Of a stretch of 64,000 nt of DNA, positions 12,316-24,503 are shown piece by piece. The DNA comes from Phallusia mammillata (Eukaryota > Chordata > Ascidiacea > Phlebobranchia > Ascidiidae), in contig QLIY01000119.1 in the NCBI GenBank assembly GCA_003260075.1, forward strand, positions 1 through 64,000, given 5' to 3'. Position 1 is the first letter of the stretch. Each line of letters opens with the position of its first letter. The position numbers and the translations under genes were made by a program. A model generated the notes under the pieces. It made no database searches, was not told the DNA's origin, and saw only the letters and a list, made by a program, of their open reading frames with translations.

Positions 12316-14554
12316 ATGTCGAGGTTTTTGATGATTTTATTGCTCTGCCGTCAAGTTACTGCTGAATTTCCATTTGCAGAAATGTCGATATCGCGAATAC
12401 CTTCCAATATCACAGTAAGCAAAATGTCAACCTGTAAACGATGGTTGCACATTTTGGACTGCAGCAACCAAGAGGGATATGATATTCCTGTGGTGAATGA
12501 AAACACCAATATCGCCACTCTACTTCTCAACAACAAGTAAGTTTCCCTTAATACAGATAAAGATATCATGAAATTATTACTAAACATTTTTTTAATGCAG
12601 AATAAAGACCTTTCCTGTGTTTCAAAAATGGACAAACGACAATTTATCTGCCTTGGATCTCTCGCATAATTTACTTGCAACTATTCCAATCTTGTGGGAA
12701 AGTTTGTTTAAATTGAAATTTCTGGATTTAAGTCACAACCAACTTACAAAAGCTTCTTGGGGGGGGGGTTATCAGTTGGAAATAACCGATTTACTGACAT
12801 CAATAATTTGCTTGGTGCTCAAGTTCTACCAAACCTAACCACTCTTATACTCAATTCAAATCAAATTGGTGTTAAATGGGTTTGTTTGGAATGTGAATTT
12901 ACCGAATCTTAAGCATCTCGGCATCAGATATAACCGATTTTCAACATTTGGCAACCAAAATATAGAAACTTTGCATGTGTTGCGAGTCGGACATCTAGGT
13001 TTGGACTTGAAAAACTTATCAAAGTTACCAAATTTGAAAGCACTGGATATTTCAGATACAACATTCAACAAAAGGTTTGCAACAAATTACTTTGATTTCA
13101 ACCGGAATATTACAGATTTACGTCTGTTTCACCTTTATGGTTTGGAAAGTGTCACATTGCCAACAAATGTTCGAGATGTTTGGTTGGAAAATCTTCCTCA
13201 TGCTACTGGGTTTGTGAAATTACAAGTGACTGTTAAGAACTTGACAATTATCAACTGCCCAAAGTTTGGAATCGACTACTTCAGCTTAAAGTTTCCCTCT
13301 TTTAAACCTGAACGTTTACGTTACAATAAAGTAAATCTCAAGCGAATGCTTCATCAAAATGGGTCGAGTCAAGTGCATGAAACTCTTACTGACAAGTGGT
13401 ACAACGTTGTTGAATATATTCCTAATCCATTAGTGACCATGGATGTATATTTCCTCGATTGGAGTTACAACAACCTTACCAAGTTGAGAGACTACGGATT
13501 TAGTAGTATGTATAACCTAAAAACAATAATAATTAGTCACAATCAAATTCAGCACGTTCAAGATCTGGCTTTTTACTGGCAAGATCACCCTATAATCAAC
13601 GTACGGAACATTGACTTGTCACATAACAGAATTCAAACAATTGCACCGTTGGTGTATGTGAAAAAAACTCTTTGGACGCTGAACTTGGCTGGAAATCAAA
13701 TCAAACACTTAGATTCTGGATTTACTGCAATGTTACAGGTCGTTCAACTTCTCAATATATCTCAAAACTATATCACCAACTCCGATATATTGCTAAATAC
13801 AAGCTCTCCAAAATTGAGGATTATTTCAAGTTACAACCAATGGAAATGTTCAACAATGAATGTCACCAATTTCCAGACAAACCTGGCAAAAAATGTTACA
13901 ATCGAATGTGACAACAACTTTTTACCTTCCAACCACTCATGTGTTTGTAACAGGCCGATTCCGGAAAACACAACAAAGAATAGCACAGGTGATTCAATAC
14001 TTTATGCAATTATAGCAGGCGCAATGGCCATGTTGTTAGCAATTGCGGCTGTTGTTATAATTTGCATCTTACGGATAAAGAACAAAGCGAAACACCTCGA
14101 TATTTTGCAAAGCCATGAAGCAAGAAATCCGCAAGAATACAGTAAGAATCAACAATCTACTGGCATTACATTGGACACACAAACACCAACAATAAGAAAG
14201 AGAAACCAACAAATGAGGAGCCCTTCACTTCAATCTGCATCTAAAAATGTTTCTGTATCAGAATATGAAGACGGCTACATTGTAAACCCAACTGGTCAAG
14301 CAATTCCTGGTCAACAAAATGCGACTGAAAAAGAACCAAGTTACTTGGCACCGATAGCTAGAAGTTCGTTTTCAACACAACAAAAAACAACGTCAATGAG
14401 CGAGGACGCAATTGTGTATGAAGAGATGACAACCAAAACAACACCAAAACCAACCAATACACCCGAGAAAGAAACAGAGCAGTCACATGATATTGTTGAT
14501 CGAGTTTACACAAACGTTTTCCGTTCGACAGAAAAACCTTATGAGAATTGTTGA
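12316..14554 (+). CDS. LRR-C: type I LRR receptor, frame broken twice
   Basis: Exon 1 is 12316-12536 (MSRFLMILLLCRQVTA signal, N-cap STCKRWLHILDCSNQ); exon 2 is 12601-14554. Compared with LRR-E, a 10-G spacer at 12759-12768 replaces about 24 coding bases, and near 12864 two further bases are missing before 'gttaaatggg', so the frame shifts. From about 12866 the protein is continuous: LRRs, C-cap, a helix around 'LYAIIAGAMAMLLAIAAVVI' and a tail with SEYEDGYIVNPTGQAIP, EPSYLAPIARSSF, VYEEM, VYTNVF and PYENC. The spacer break is most likely an assembly join. The two-base loss could be a real null allele or sequence error. Otherwise it is a full-length family member. Confidence 0.8.
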
Positions 14555-14719
14555 ACGCGTTATTGAAAAAATGTGTATTAATGGCGTTGTATTTAAAAAA
14601 AAATATTATTAACGATTCAGTTTGTGGCCGTCATTCAAATTTTATTTTGTGTAGCACAGTTTCAGTGGAACCATTATGAGTTATAAGCACATTTGCGTGA
14701 CAACAGTCACCTCGCATAA

Positions 14720-14727
14720 ATGCAAAT
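14720..14727 (-). promoter_or_regulatory. Inverted octamer ATGCAAAT between LRR-C and LRR-D
   Basis: ATGCAAAT in the context 'cctcgcataaatgcaaat' recurs at equivalent places at 19336 and 26351 and, more loosely, at 29258. It is the reverse complement of the octamer nearer each gene start, so each intergenic unit has a pair of opposed octamers. Confidence 0.35.
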
Positions 14728-15138
14728 TCCCAGCCGGGGGGGGGGAGAGTTAATGTTTGTTCAAATCGTTTGTGAAGAAGCATATTTATAGGAAGAATTG
14801 CAATTCTGCAAAGTAATATTATGGATATAACGAATTTACAATAATATCAGATTGTTAGAAAAAAAAAGGATTTCATGTTCTGCAGGCTGCTTTCGGTACA
14901 GCCTTTTTCGTAAATGCAAAAAAATTATTTGCATCAAAACCACAACATTTTGCCTAAATAACAGAGCACAGTAGGACAAAGCACAAAGTCTGTGTGCAAA
15001 CATTGGGTAGGGGGGGGGGGAATTGCAATTCTGCAAAGTAATATTATGGACATAACGAATTTACATTGTTAGAAAAAAAGGATTTCATGTTCTGCAGGCT
15101 GCTTTCGGTACAGCCTTTTTCGTAAATGCAAAAAAATT

Positions 15139-15146
15139 ATTTGCAT
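15139..15146 (+). promoter_or_regulatory. Octamer ATTTGCAT upstream of LRR-D
   Basis: Same 'atttgcatcaaaac' context as the paralogues. A second copy at 14927 belongs to the duplicated segment left of the 15010 join. A CRE-like TACGTCAC follows at 15270. Confidence 0.4.
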
Positions 15147-15269
15147 CAAAACCACAACATTTTGCCTAAATAACAGAGCACAGTAGGACAAAGCACAAAG
15201 TCTGTGTGCAAACATTGGGTACATAACGGTGTAGAGTTTTCATGTAACGTAAAACAACACAGTCAGTTG

Positions 15270-15277
15270 TACGTCAC
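15270..15277 (+). promoter_or_regulatory. CRE-like TACGTCAC upstream of LRR-D
   Basis: Located about 80 bases before the LRR-D start within a block (ending 'aagttaagaaaggatttg') shared with LRR-E (TACGTCAT, 19712) and LRR-F (TACATCAC, 26699). Function inferred from conservation. Confidence 0.35.
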
Positions 15278-15355
15278 AAGTTAAGAAAGGATTTGTTTAT
15301 AATAACATGTGAATTGATTTTCAGTTTTGAAAGAATTGTTATAATAAGCCAAAAG

Positions 15356-16777
15356 ATGTTGAGGTTTTTGGTGTTCTTACTACTGTATGGACAAGTTATA
15401 GCTGAATTTCAGTTTGCTAAAATGTCGATTCCACGAATACCATCCAATATCACAGCAAGCAAACTGTCAACTTGTAAACGATGGTTGCATGTTTTAGACT
15501 GCAGCAACCAAGGGAGATATGATATTCCCTTGGTGAATGAAAACACCAACATCACCACTCTACTTCTCAACAATAACAAGTAAGTTTTCTCAATACCAAT
15601 ACAGGTCTTTTGAATTATTACTAAAATAGATTTTTTAATGCAGAATAAAGACTTTTCCTGTATTTCCAAAATGGGCAAACGACAAAGTATTCGCTTTGGA
15701 TCTCTCGCATAATTTACTTACAACAATCCCAATCTTGTGGGAAAGTTTCTTTGAATTGAAATTTCTGGATTTAAGTCACAACCAACTTACAAAAGCTTCT
15801 TACTTTCCTCCGAGCATCGTGGAACTATCAGTTGGAAATAACCGTTTTGCTGACATCAATCATTTGCTCGGTTTTCAAGTTCTACCAAACCTAACCACTC
15901 TTATACTCAACTCAAATCAACTGTCGGTTTTAAATGGGTTCGTTTGGAATGTGAATTTACCGAATCTGAAGTACGTAGACATCAGAGATAACCGATTCTT
16001 AAACTTTGACAACCAAGAAATAGACACTTTTCATGTTTTGCGAATCGGACATCAAGGTTTGGAGTTGAGAAACTTGTCAAGATTTCCAAATTTAAAAGCA
16101 CTTGAGATTTCAGATACAACGTTTAACAAAACGTTTGCAACGAATTACTTTGATTTCAACCGGAACATTACAGATGTACGTCTGTTTAACCTTAATGGTT
16201 TGGAAAGTGTCCGATTGCCAATAAATGTTCGAGATGTTTGGTTGGAAAATCTTCCACACGCTACTGAGTTTGTGAAAATACCAGCGACTGTAAAGAACTT
16301 GACCATTATCAACTGCCCAAAGTTTGGAATTGACTACTCAAGCTTACAGTTTTCCTATTTTAAACTTGAACGTTTACGTTACCATAAAGTAAATCTTACG
16401 CGAATGCTCCAACAAAGTGGGTGGAGTGATGTCCATGAAGGACTTACAGGAAAAAGTTACAAAGTTATTGCTTACATTCCAGCTCGGCTTGTGATCCAGA
16501 AGACATATTTTCTGGATTGGAGTTACAACAACCTGACCAAATTAAGAGACTATGGCTTTAGTTATATGTCCTACCTAAAAACAATAATAATTAGTCACAA
16601 TCAAATACAGCACGTTCAAGACCTGGCATTCTACTGGCAAGATCATCCTATAATCAACGTATACGGAACATTGACTTGTCACATAACAGAATTGAAACAA
16701 TTGCACCGTTGGTGTATGTGAAGAAAACGTTATGGTCGCTGAACTTGGCTGGAAATCAAATCAAACACTTAGATTCT
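15356..16777 (+). CDS. LRR-D 5' part: LRR receptor ectodomain, cut by a join
   Basis: Exon 1, 15356-15579, encodes signal MLRFLVFLLLYGQVIA and N-cap STCKRWLHVLDCSNQ. Exon 2 starts at 15644 after a 64-bp phase-2 intron. I prefer the MLRFL start, conserved in LRR-E and F, over an in-frame ATG at 15293. The ectodomain LRRs read without interruption to about 16660, where two extra bases ('gtatacgg' against 'gtacgg' in C and E) shift the frame. The sequence then meets a ten-G spacer at 16778 after HLDSG. The membrane helix and tail are missing from this piece; candidates lie among the fragments that follow. Very close to LRR-E, so recent duplication or conversion is likely. Confidence 0.8.
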
Positions 16778-16787
16778 GGGGGGGGGG

Positions 16788-17895
16788 CGATTGCCAATGA
16801 ATATTCGAAATGTTTGGTTGGAAAATCTTCCCCATGCTACTGGGTTTGTGAAATTACATGCAACTGTAAAGAACTTGACCATTATCAACTGCCCAAAGTT
16901 TGGAATCGACTACTTCAGCTTTAAGTTTCCCTCTTTTAAACCTGAACGTTTGTATTACTATAAAGTAAATCTCACGCGAATGCTTCATCAAAATGGGTCG
17001 AGTCAAGTGCATGAAACTCTTACAAACAAATGGTACAATGTTATTTACTATATTCCTAATCCATTAGTGACCATGGATATATATTTCCTGGATTGGAGTT
17101 ACAACAACCTGACCAAGTTGAGAGACTACGGTTTTAGTAATATGGATAGCCTAAAAACATTAATAATTAGTCACAATCAAATACAGCACGTTCAAGATCT
17201 GGCATTCTACTGGCAAGATCACCCTATAATCAACGTACGGAACATTGACTTGTCACATAACAGAATTCAAACAATTGCACCGTTGGTGTATGTGAAAAAA
17301 ACTCTTTGGTCGCTGAACTTGGCTGGAAATCAAATCAAACACTTAGATTCTGGATTTACTGCAATGTTACAGGTCGTTCAACTTCTCAATATATCACAAA
17401 ACTATATCACCAACTCCGACATATTACTAAAACAAGCTCTCCTGAATTGAGAATCGTTTCAAGTTACAATCCATGGTCATGTTCAACAATGAATGTCACC
17501 AATTTTCAGTCAAACTTGTCAAAAAATGTTACAATCGAATGTGACAAAACCTTTTTAACTTCCAACCATTCTTGTCTTTGTAACAGACCGATTCCGGAAA
17601 ACACAACAAAGAACAATAGCACAGGTGATTCAACACTCCATGCAATAGTAGCAGGCGCAGCAGCCATGTTGTTAGCAATTGTGGCTGTTGTTGTAATTTG
17701 CATCTTACGAAAAAAGAAGAAAGCAAAACACCTCGATATTTTGCATAGCCATGAAGCAAAAAATCCACAAGAAAACAGTAAGAATCAACAATCTAGTGTT
17801 ATTACATTGGACACACAAACACCAACAATAAGAATAAGAAAGATAAACCAACAAATGAGCACTTCACTTCAATCTGCGTCCAAAAACGTTTCTGT
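16788..17895 (+). pseudogene. LRR receptor fragment 1 (ectodomain to tail)
   Basis: Lies between two ten-G joins. It starts mid-ectodomain (IRNVWLENLPHATGFV), runs through LRRs more like LRR-C (KWYN, NPLVTMD) than LRR-D, loses one base near 17428, then continues in another frame through the C-cap (NPWSCST), membrane helix (IVAGAAAMLLAIVAVVVIC) and the first part of the tail to KNVSV. The one-base loss may be a sequence error. It is either a separate paralogue, an allele of LRR-C, or the missing half of LRR-D. I list it as a broken fragment, not a proven pseudogene. Confidence 0.65.
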
Positions 17896-17905
17896 GGGGG
17901 GGGGG

Positions 17906-18136
17906 AAAAACTCTTTGGTCGCTGAACTTGGCTGGAAATCAAATCAAACACTTAGATGCTGGATTTATGGCAGTATTACAGGTCGTTAAACTGCTGAATA
18001 TATCTCAAAACTATATGGTCAATTCTGATATATTACTAAATACAAGCTCTCCTGAATTGAGAATCGTTTCAAGTTACAATCAATGGAAATGTTCAACAAT
18101 GAATGTCACCAATTTTCAGTCAAACTTGTCAAAAAA
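17906..18136 (+). pseudogene. LRR receptor fragment 2 (last LRRs and C-cap)
   Basis: Short contig piece between ten-G joins encoding the last LRRs (LWSLNLAGNQIKHLDAG) and the start of the C-cap (NQWKCSTMNVTNF). It overlaps in content with fragments 1 and 3 but differs in sequence, so at least two gene copies or alleles are mixed here. Confidence 0.65.
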
Positions 18137-18146
18137 GGGGGGGGGG

Positions 18147-18401
18147 ACAAGCTCTCCTGAATTGAGAATCGTTTCAAGTTACAATCCATGGTCATGTTCA
18201 ACAATGAATGTCACCAATTTTCAGTCAAACTTGTCAAAAAATGTTACAATCGAATGTGACAACAACTTTTTAACTTCCAACCATTCTTGTGTTTGTAACA
18301 GACCGATTTCGGAAAACACAACAAAGAACAATAGCACAGGTGATTCAACACTTCATGCAATAGTAGCAGGCGCAGCAGCCATGTTGTTAGCAATTGTGGC
18401 T
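18147..18401 (+). pseudogene. LRR receptor fragment 3 (C-cap and membrane helix)
   Basis: Restarts at SSPELRIVSSYNPW, already present in fragment 1, and runs to AAAMLLAIVAG in the membrane helix before a ten-G join that skips about 70 bases. Nearly identical to the matching part of fragment 1. Confidence 0.65.
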
Positions 18402-18411
18402 GGGGGGGGGG

Positions 18412-18757
18412 TAGCCATGAAGCAAGAAATACACAAGAAAACAGTAAGAATCAACAATCTAGTGTTAATACATTGGACACACAGACACCAACAATAAGAA
18501 AGAGAAACCAACAAATGAGCACTTCTAAAAGTGTTTCTGTATCAGACTATGAAGACGGCTACATTGTAAACCCAACTGGTCAAACCATTCCAGGTCAACA
18601 AAGTACGTCTGAAAAAGAACCAAATTACTTCGCACAGATAGCTAGAAGTTCGTTCTCATCACAGCACAAAACAACGTTCATTAGCGAGGACTCAGTTGTG
18701 CATGAAGACATGACAACCAAAAAAACGCCACAGCCAGCCAATGCAGCCGTGAAAGAA
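18412..18757 (+). pseudogene. LRR receptor fragment 4 (cytoplasmic tail)
   Basis: Encodes the tail from the juxtamembrane part through SDYEDGYIVNPTGQTIP and EPNYFAQIARSSF to NAAVKE, then is cut by a ten-G join. It has VHEDM where other copies have VYEE or VYED, so the third tyrosine block is lost in this copy. Confidence 0.65.
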
Positions 18758-18767
18758 GGGGGGGGGG

Positions 18768-19014
18768 AGGTCAACAAAGTACGTCTGAAAAAGAACCAAG
18801 TTACTTGGCACCGATAGCTAGAAACTCGTTTTTATCACAACACAAACCAACCTCCATTAGCGAGGACGCAATTGTATATGAAGAAATGACAACCAAAAAA
18901 ACGCCACAGCCAGCCAATGCAGCCGTGAAAGAAACCGAGCATTCACATGATAGTGGTGATCAAGACTACTCAAACGTTTTTCGCTCACAAGAAAAACCTT
19001 ATGAGAATTGGTAA
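18768..19014 (+). pseudogene. LRR receptor fragment 5 (tail end and stop)
   Basis: Overlaps fragment 4 in content (from GQQSTSEKEPSYLAPIARNS) and continues through VYEEM and DYSNVF to PYENW and the stop at 19012-19014. This is probably the true 3' end of LRR-D or of an allele of it. Confidence 0.7.
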
Positions 19015-19798
19015 TTGTGTTATCGAAAAAATGTGTATTAATGGCGTTATATTATTTAAAAATATTATTAACGATTGACTTTGGATGTCATTGATTTATA
19101 TTTTGTGTAGTACAGTTTCAGTGCAACCATTGTGAGTTATAAACACATTTGCGTGACAACAGTCACCTCGCATAAATGCAGGGGGGGGGGATGTGTATTA
19201 AAGGCGTTATATTATTTAAAAATATTATTAACGATTCAGTTTGGATGTCATTGATTTATATTTTGTGTAGTACAGTTTCAGTGGAATCATTATGAGTTAT
19301 AAACACATTTGCGTGACAACAGTCACCTCGCATAAATGCAAATTCCCAGCCTTCGCATGCAGGTAGTCATTTAATGCGAGACTAAGGCCAAAAGGATAGT
19401 CGAGTTAATGTTTGTTCAAATCGTTTGTGAAGCGTATTTTTACGAAGAATTGCAATTCTGCAAAGTAATACTAAGCATATAACGAATTTACAATAATATC
19501 AGATTGTTAAAAAGAAAAAAAGGATTTCATGTTTTGCAGGCTGCTTTCGGTACAGCCTTTTTCGTAAATGCAAAACAATTATTTGCATCAAAACCACAAA
19601 ATTTTGCCTAAATATCAGAGCACAGTAGGACAAAGCACAAAGTCTGTGTGCAAACATTGGGTACTGAACGGTGTAGAGTTTTCATGTAACGTACAACAAC
19701 ACAGTCAGTTGTACGTCATAAGTTAAGAAAGGATTTGTTTTATAATAACATGTGAATTGATTTTCGGTTTTGAAAGAACTGCTATAATAGGCAAAAAG
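19015..19798. other. Intergenic region LRR-D to LRR-E
   Basis: Contains the 3' flank of the preceding gene twice (19021-19180 and 19191-19350, separated by the ten-G join at 19181), then a complete copy of the promoter block seen before LRR-D. This is the best uninterrupted copy of the intergenic unit. Confidence 0.65.
19581..19588 (+). promoter_or_regulatory. Octamer ATTTGCAT upstream of LRR-E
   Basis: Octamer in the conserved context, 218 bases before the LRR-E start, followed by the CRE-like TACGTCAT at 19712 and the shared block up to the start codon. Confidence 0.4.
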
Positions 19799-21686
19799 AT
19801 GTTGAGGTTTTTGCTGTTCTTACTACTGTATGGACAAGTTATAGCTGATTTTCAGTTTGTTAAAATGTCGATTCCACGAATACCAGCCAATATCACAGCA
19901 AGCAAACTGTCAACTTGTAAACAATGGTCGCATATTTTGGACTGTAGCAACCATCAAGAGGGATATCATATCCCCATGGTGAATGAAAACACCAACATCA
20001 CCACTCTACTTCTTAACAATAACAAGTAAGTTTTCCTTGATACAGTTAAAGGTCCTCTAAATTATTACTAATCAAGTTTTTTGTAATGCAGAATAAAGGC
20101 TTTTCCGGTGTTTCCAAAATGGGCAAACGACAAAGTATTCGCTTTGGATCTCTCGCATAATTTACTTACAACTATTCCTATGTTGTGGGAAAGATTCTTT
20201 GAATTGAAACGCCTGGATTTAAGTCACAACCAACTTACAAAAGCTAACTACTTCCCTCCGAGTATCGTGGAATTATCAGTTGGAAATAACCGATTTTCTG
20301 ACATCAATCATTTGCTAGCAGCTCAAGTTCTACCAAACCTGACCACTCTTATATTCAACTCAAATCAATTGTCGGTTTTAAATGGGTTCGTTTGGAATGT
20401 GAATTTACCAAGTCTTAAGTACCTCGACATCAGGAATAACCGATTCTTAAACTTAGGCAACCAAGAAATAGACACTTTAAATGTTTTGCGAATCGGACAT
20501 CAAGGTTTGGAGTTGAGAAACTTGTCAAGATTTCCAAATTTAAAAGCACTTGAGATTTCAGATACAACGTTTAACAAAACATTTGCAACGGACTACTTTG
20601 ATTTTAACCGCAACATTACAGATTTACGTCTGTTTAACCTCACTGGTTTGGAAAGTGTCACATTGCCAACAAATGTTCGAGATGTTTGGTTGGAAAACCT
20701 TCCCCATGCTACTGGGTTTGTGAAAATACCAGCGACTGTAAAGAACTTGACCATTATCGACTGCCCAAAGTTTGGAATTGACTACTCAAGCTTACAGTTT
20801 TCCTACTTTAAACTTGAACGTTTACGTTACAATAAAGTAAATCTTACGCGAATGCTCAAACAAAGTGGGTGGAGTGATGTCAATGAAGGAATCACAGGAA
20901 AACGTTACAGAGTTATCACTTACATTCCTCCTCGGGTTGTGACCAGGAACACATATTTTCTGGATTGGAGTTACAACAACCTAACCGGGTTGAGAGACTA
21001 TGGATTTAGTTATATGCATAACCTAAAAACAATAATAATTAGTCACAATCAAATACAGCACGTTCAAGAACTGGCATTCTACTGGCAGGATCATCCTATA
21101 ATCAACGTACGAAACATTGACTTGTCACATAACAGAATTGAAACAGTTGCACCGTTGGTGTATTTGAAGAAAACTCTTTGGTCGCTGAATTTGGCTGGAA
21201 ATCAAATTCAACACTTAGATTCTGGATTTATTGCACTGTTACAGGTCGTTCAACTTCTCAATATTTCCGAAAACTATATCGTCAACTATGATATATTGAA
21301 AAACATAACCTCTCCTAAATTGAGGATTATTTCAAGTTATAATCCATGGAAATGTTCAACAATGAATATCACCAATTTCCAGACAAACCTGTCAAAAAAT
21401 GTTAGCATCGAATGTGACAACAACTTTTTAACATCCAACCATTCTTGTGTTTGCAACAGACCGATCCCGGATAATACAACAAAGAATAATAGCACAGGTG
21501 ATTCAATACTTTATGCAATAGTAGCAGGCGCAGCGGTCATGTTGTTAGCAATTGTAGCTGTTGTTGTTGTAATTTGCATTTTCCTAAAAAAGACGAAAGC
21601 AAAACACCTCGATATTTTGCATAGCTACGAAGCAAGAAATACACAAGATAACAGTAAGAATCAACAATCTAGTGTTATTACATTGG
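19799..21686 (+). CDS. LRR-E, first part: LRR receptor to juxtamembrane tail
   Basis: Exon 1 is 19799-20025 (signal MLRFLLFLLLYGQVIA, N-cap STCKQWSHILDCS); exon 2 starts at 20092 after a 66-bp phase-2 intron. The frame is open through all LRRs, the C-cap (NPWKCSTMNI, NHSCVCN) and the membrane helix (AIVAGAAVMLLAIVAVVVVI) to SSVITL, where a single N at 21687 ends it. The following codons belong to unrelated sequence. The expected tail resumes at 25905 after another single N. Between them about 80 bases of tail, by comparison with LRR-C, are missing. This is the cleanest ectodomain of the C/D/E group. Confidence 0.88.
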
Positions 21687-22924
21687 ANTTTGCACAAAAT
21701 GTGTCCCATTTCTTGATGTCTTTACGCAGCTTAAAACGCAACACGGCACAACAACCCAAGCGTTTTGCATGGTCGTTTAGTTAACTGTCCTATATACCAT
21801 ATTGGTGATTTGAAACGAAATTTCTTAGGAATATTTTTCACAGTAATTTAACATATTTTTTAGTTTGCTTTGGACTTGGGAACGTAAACAACACTTATTT
21901 ATCGTTTGTATTTGACGTAGACTGGTTATAAAAGCAACCTTCCCTATGTTACAGTAAAGTAACCTCTGTAGACCATTGAACAACTTAGGCAGTTACGTAC
22001 AGCTTCAGCAATGACATTTTGTTAACTTTCGGTGATGTGTGTAACCGAAGTCTCACACAAAAGCTCTCGTTTCAAATTACGGAGACTGCCTGTCTTTGTC
22101 GTATCAGGTGCGTGACGCCACTCTTTGTGCGCTCGAACGAACAAGACTTTTTTATGTGAGGCTCTGCACATTTTGTAAGTGCGGGCGAATTTGACATAAA
22201 TTAACTAGACTATTTTTTTTGCTATTTTTTTACTTTTATAAGTTTGGATAGATGTCGCTAAAAAAGTGCAAACATTTTGAGGATTGGTAAATTTGTTGTA
22301 GTATTGGACTTCGATTTTTCCGAAAGCAAGCTCTTTACATTAAATACCACAGAATGATTACCACTATAACCGCAAACAAACAACATAGGACCATAGAGTG
22401 GCTAACAACATACTGTTCGCATGAAAACCTTTACGTGTGAACAAAAACGTTGCCTGAAAGTCTGCTCATACAAATTAGCTATTTCATATTGCCAGTTTCA
22501 CTATTTCGTAATAAAAGATTCTTACAAGGTGATTCACGATGGTCGTTTAGCCATTATAAAAGGTCTCCAATTTACAATGTGCTATGTGCAATGAGGCATG
22601 ACGTTTTCGCGAAATTTATGATGGCGGTTTTTTTCAATACATGCGATTTCTGCTGATTTGTTCTCGCAAGCCTGGTTGATGACTGAAATTTAAATCTTTC
22701 AAGTGTGTCTTTCTGAATTTAACGAGATTGCACTCTATTAGTACTTTTAATTTGCCCATACACTTGTGTGTGGGGAGACCCAGTCGGTTTAACAATTGTG
22801 ATGCTATTTTGGTGTTATTATGTAAAAATATGGGCAAGTGGTGTATGTGGATATCGCTAAAATAGAAGACATCTTTATAGATTTCTATGCCAATTTAAAC
22901 AATCTTGGTAGATGTGTCTTTCAG

Positions 22925-22988
<64 letters not shown>

Positions 22989-22997
22989 AAAAAAAAA
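22925..22997. repeat. Poly-C (54) followed by poly-A (19)
   Basis: A run of 54 C directly followed by 19 A. Much longer than the ten-base spacers elsewhere. It could be a low-complexity tract, several merged spacers, or a failed read end. No duplication of the flanks was seen. Confidence 0.7.
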
Positions 22998-23384
22998 CAT
23001 AAAAAAATCACACAATAAAGAGCCTATAAAACAGTTCTCTGCTTATTGCAAGGCAACATAGTAACACTAAAGGTAAAGGTTACTTGTTAAACGGAATTGT
23101 AGCTAGAATCAAGTTTTTGTTTCAAGCATGCAATACTTTGATTATAAAAAGGAAATGTGTTTCAGGTAGTTGTTTTGCAAGAAGCTTGTGCTGCAAACGT
23201 ATGTTTATGTCAGACAGTTCAAACAAAAATAGATATTATGAACACTAGTTTTTGTATAAAATCTTTCACTATTCTTGTAAAAATGCTTCGTAATTTATAA
23301 TAATTGCAACGATTGCTGTTATCTGACATCAATCAGAAAAGCATTAAATAACCAAAGTTTTGTTTTGCATGTTAAAGTTATAAA

Positions 23385-23573
23385 ATGGAAAGTAAAACGC
23401 AGAAAAGAAAACCTTGTGCTCAAAAAGAAAAAAGAAAATCATATTTTTTGAGGTCAAGAAAAAATTTAAATACCTCAACATCAAGAAATAGCCCAACTAC
23501 TTCAACACAACTTACAGGTGGGACTGTTGAAGATATCATGTATATGCATGGAAAGGTTATAAAACTGCAATAA
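23385..23573 (+). CDS. Small basic reading frame, possible first exon
   Basis: Encodes 62 residues rich in Lys, Arg, Ser and Thr (MESKTQKRKPCAQKEKRKSY). A splice-donor-like CAG|GTGGGA lies at about 23517 and another lysine-rich stretch (KKKRKIAKKEKKG) with an upstream AG lies at 24302-24355. Together they might be exons of a small nuclear protein, but no domain is recognisable and the frame could be chance. Confidence 0.2.
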   Translation: MESKTQKRKPCAQKEKRKSYFLRSRKNLNTSTSRNSPTTSTQLTGGTVEDIMYMHGKVIKLQ

Positions 23574-24503
23574 TTGTTTTTCTTCAATCGTTAATTATGA
23601 CATAAGAAGCCTTGAAATAAACCATTTAATTATCTAAAAATTTGTTTTAGTGCAGACATGTACGCTGATTGCAATTTTGATCTATTTACCCCAAATTTTA
23701 AGGATGACAACAAACATGTAAAACCTTTTGTTGTTTTACTGTTTCGAAACATGCAATTGGTTGTGGCGAATATTTGATGATTGTTTTGAGATTATATTTT
23801 CACTTTAAACATGCCTAATTGGTGACCACTTTTTCTGTTAACTTTAACACATCTGACCTTAATTGCGCAGCTTAGAAGGTTGATTGGTCAACAATTGTAT
23901 TTTGATTCTGTTTTAGGCATGCTTATCTTGAAGCTGGGGTTTTGCTGACTAAGCTAGATAGTAGCAGTGTCACCTGGGAATTTCAAAGTGTAAATCAATT
24001 ATTATATTGCTTTAGTTTATTAAATACCAGGTGGCTAAAAGCTAATGCTGCTCACTCGAGCAACTTTGAGCAATAAAAACTGTCATATTTAAAAAACTGA
24101 CCAGGTCAATTAGAATGCTGCACCCCTTGGAACGTTTAATGATTAGTGTTAGAGGCACAAGATCAAGTGCAACATAATTGTTATAATTCAGGTACCTACA
24201 TTAAACCATATTTGCCCAGTTATTGCAGTAACCATAAAACACCATTGTGTCATGCTAAAAAATCACATTTGATAACCTTTCCTTGTTTTTTTATGTATCC
24301 AGATCAAAATGTGAAAAAGAAGCGAAAGATTGCCAAAAAAGAAAAAAAAGGTTTGTGATGCACTTTTTACATATTTTTTCCTACGGCAACATAAACTAGT
24401 AGCAGTTATGGTTATTATGGGTCCCCTTCCCTGAAGGGGACACATATTGTTTTTGTCCGTATTTTTTTTTTCTTTTTTCTTTTTTTCTTTTTTACCGTCT
24501 AAC

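Larger units (their letters stand above)
14555..15355. other. Intergenic region LRR-C to LRR-D, with artefactual duplication
   Basis: Two ten-G joins (14736, 15010) interrupt it. About 200 bases from 14799 to 15009 recur after the second join (15021-15222) with few differences, so the octamer region is present twice. The first join skips about 57 bases seen intact at 19347-19404. True intergenic length is therefore probably shorter than shown. Confidence 0.7.
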
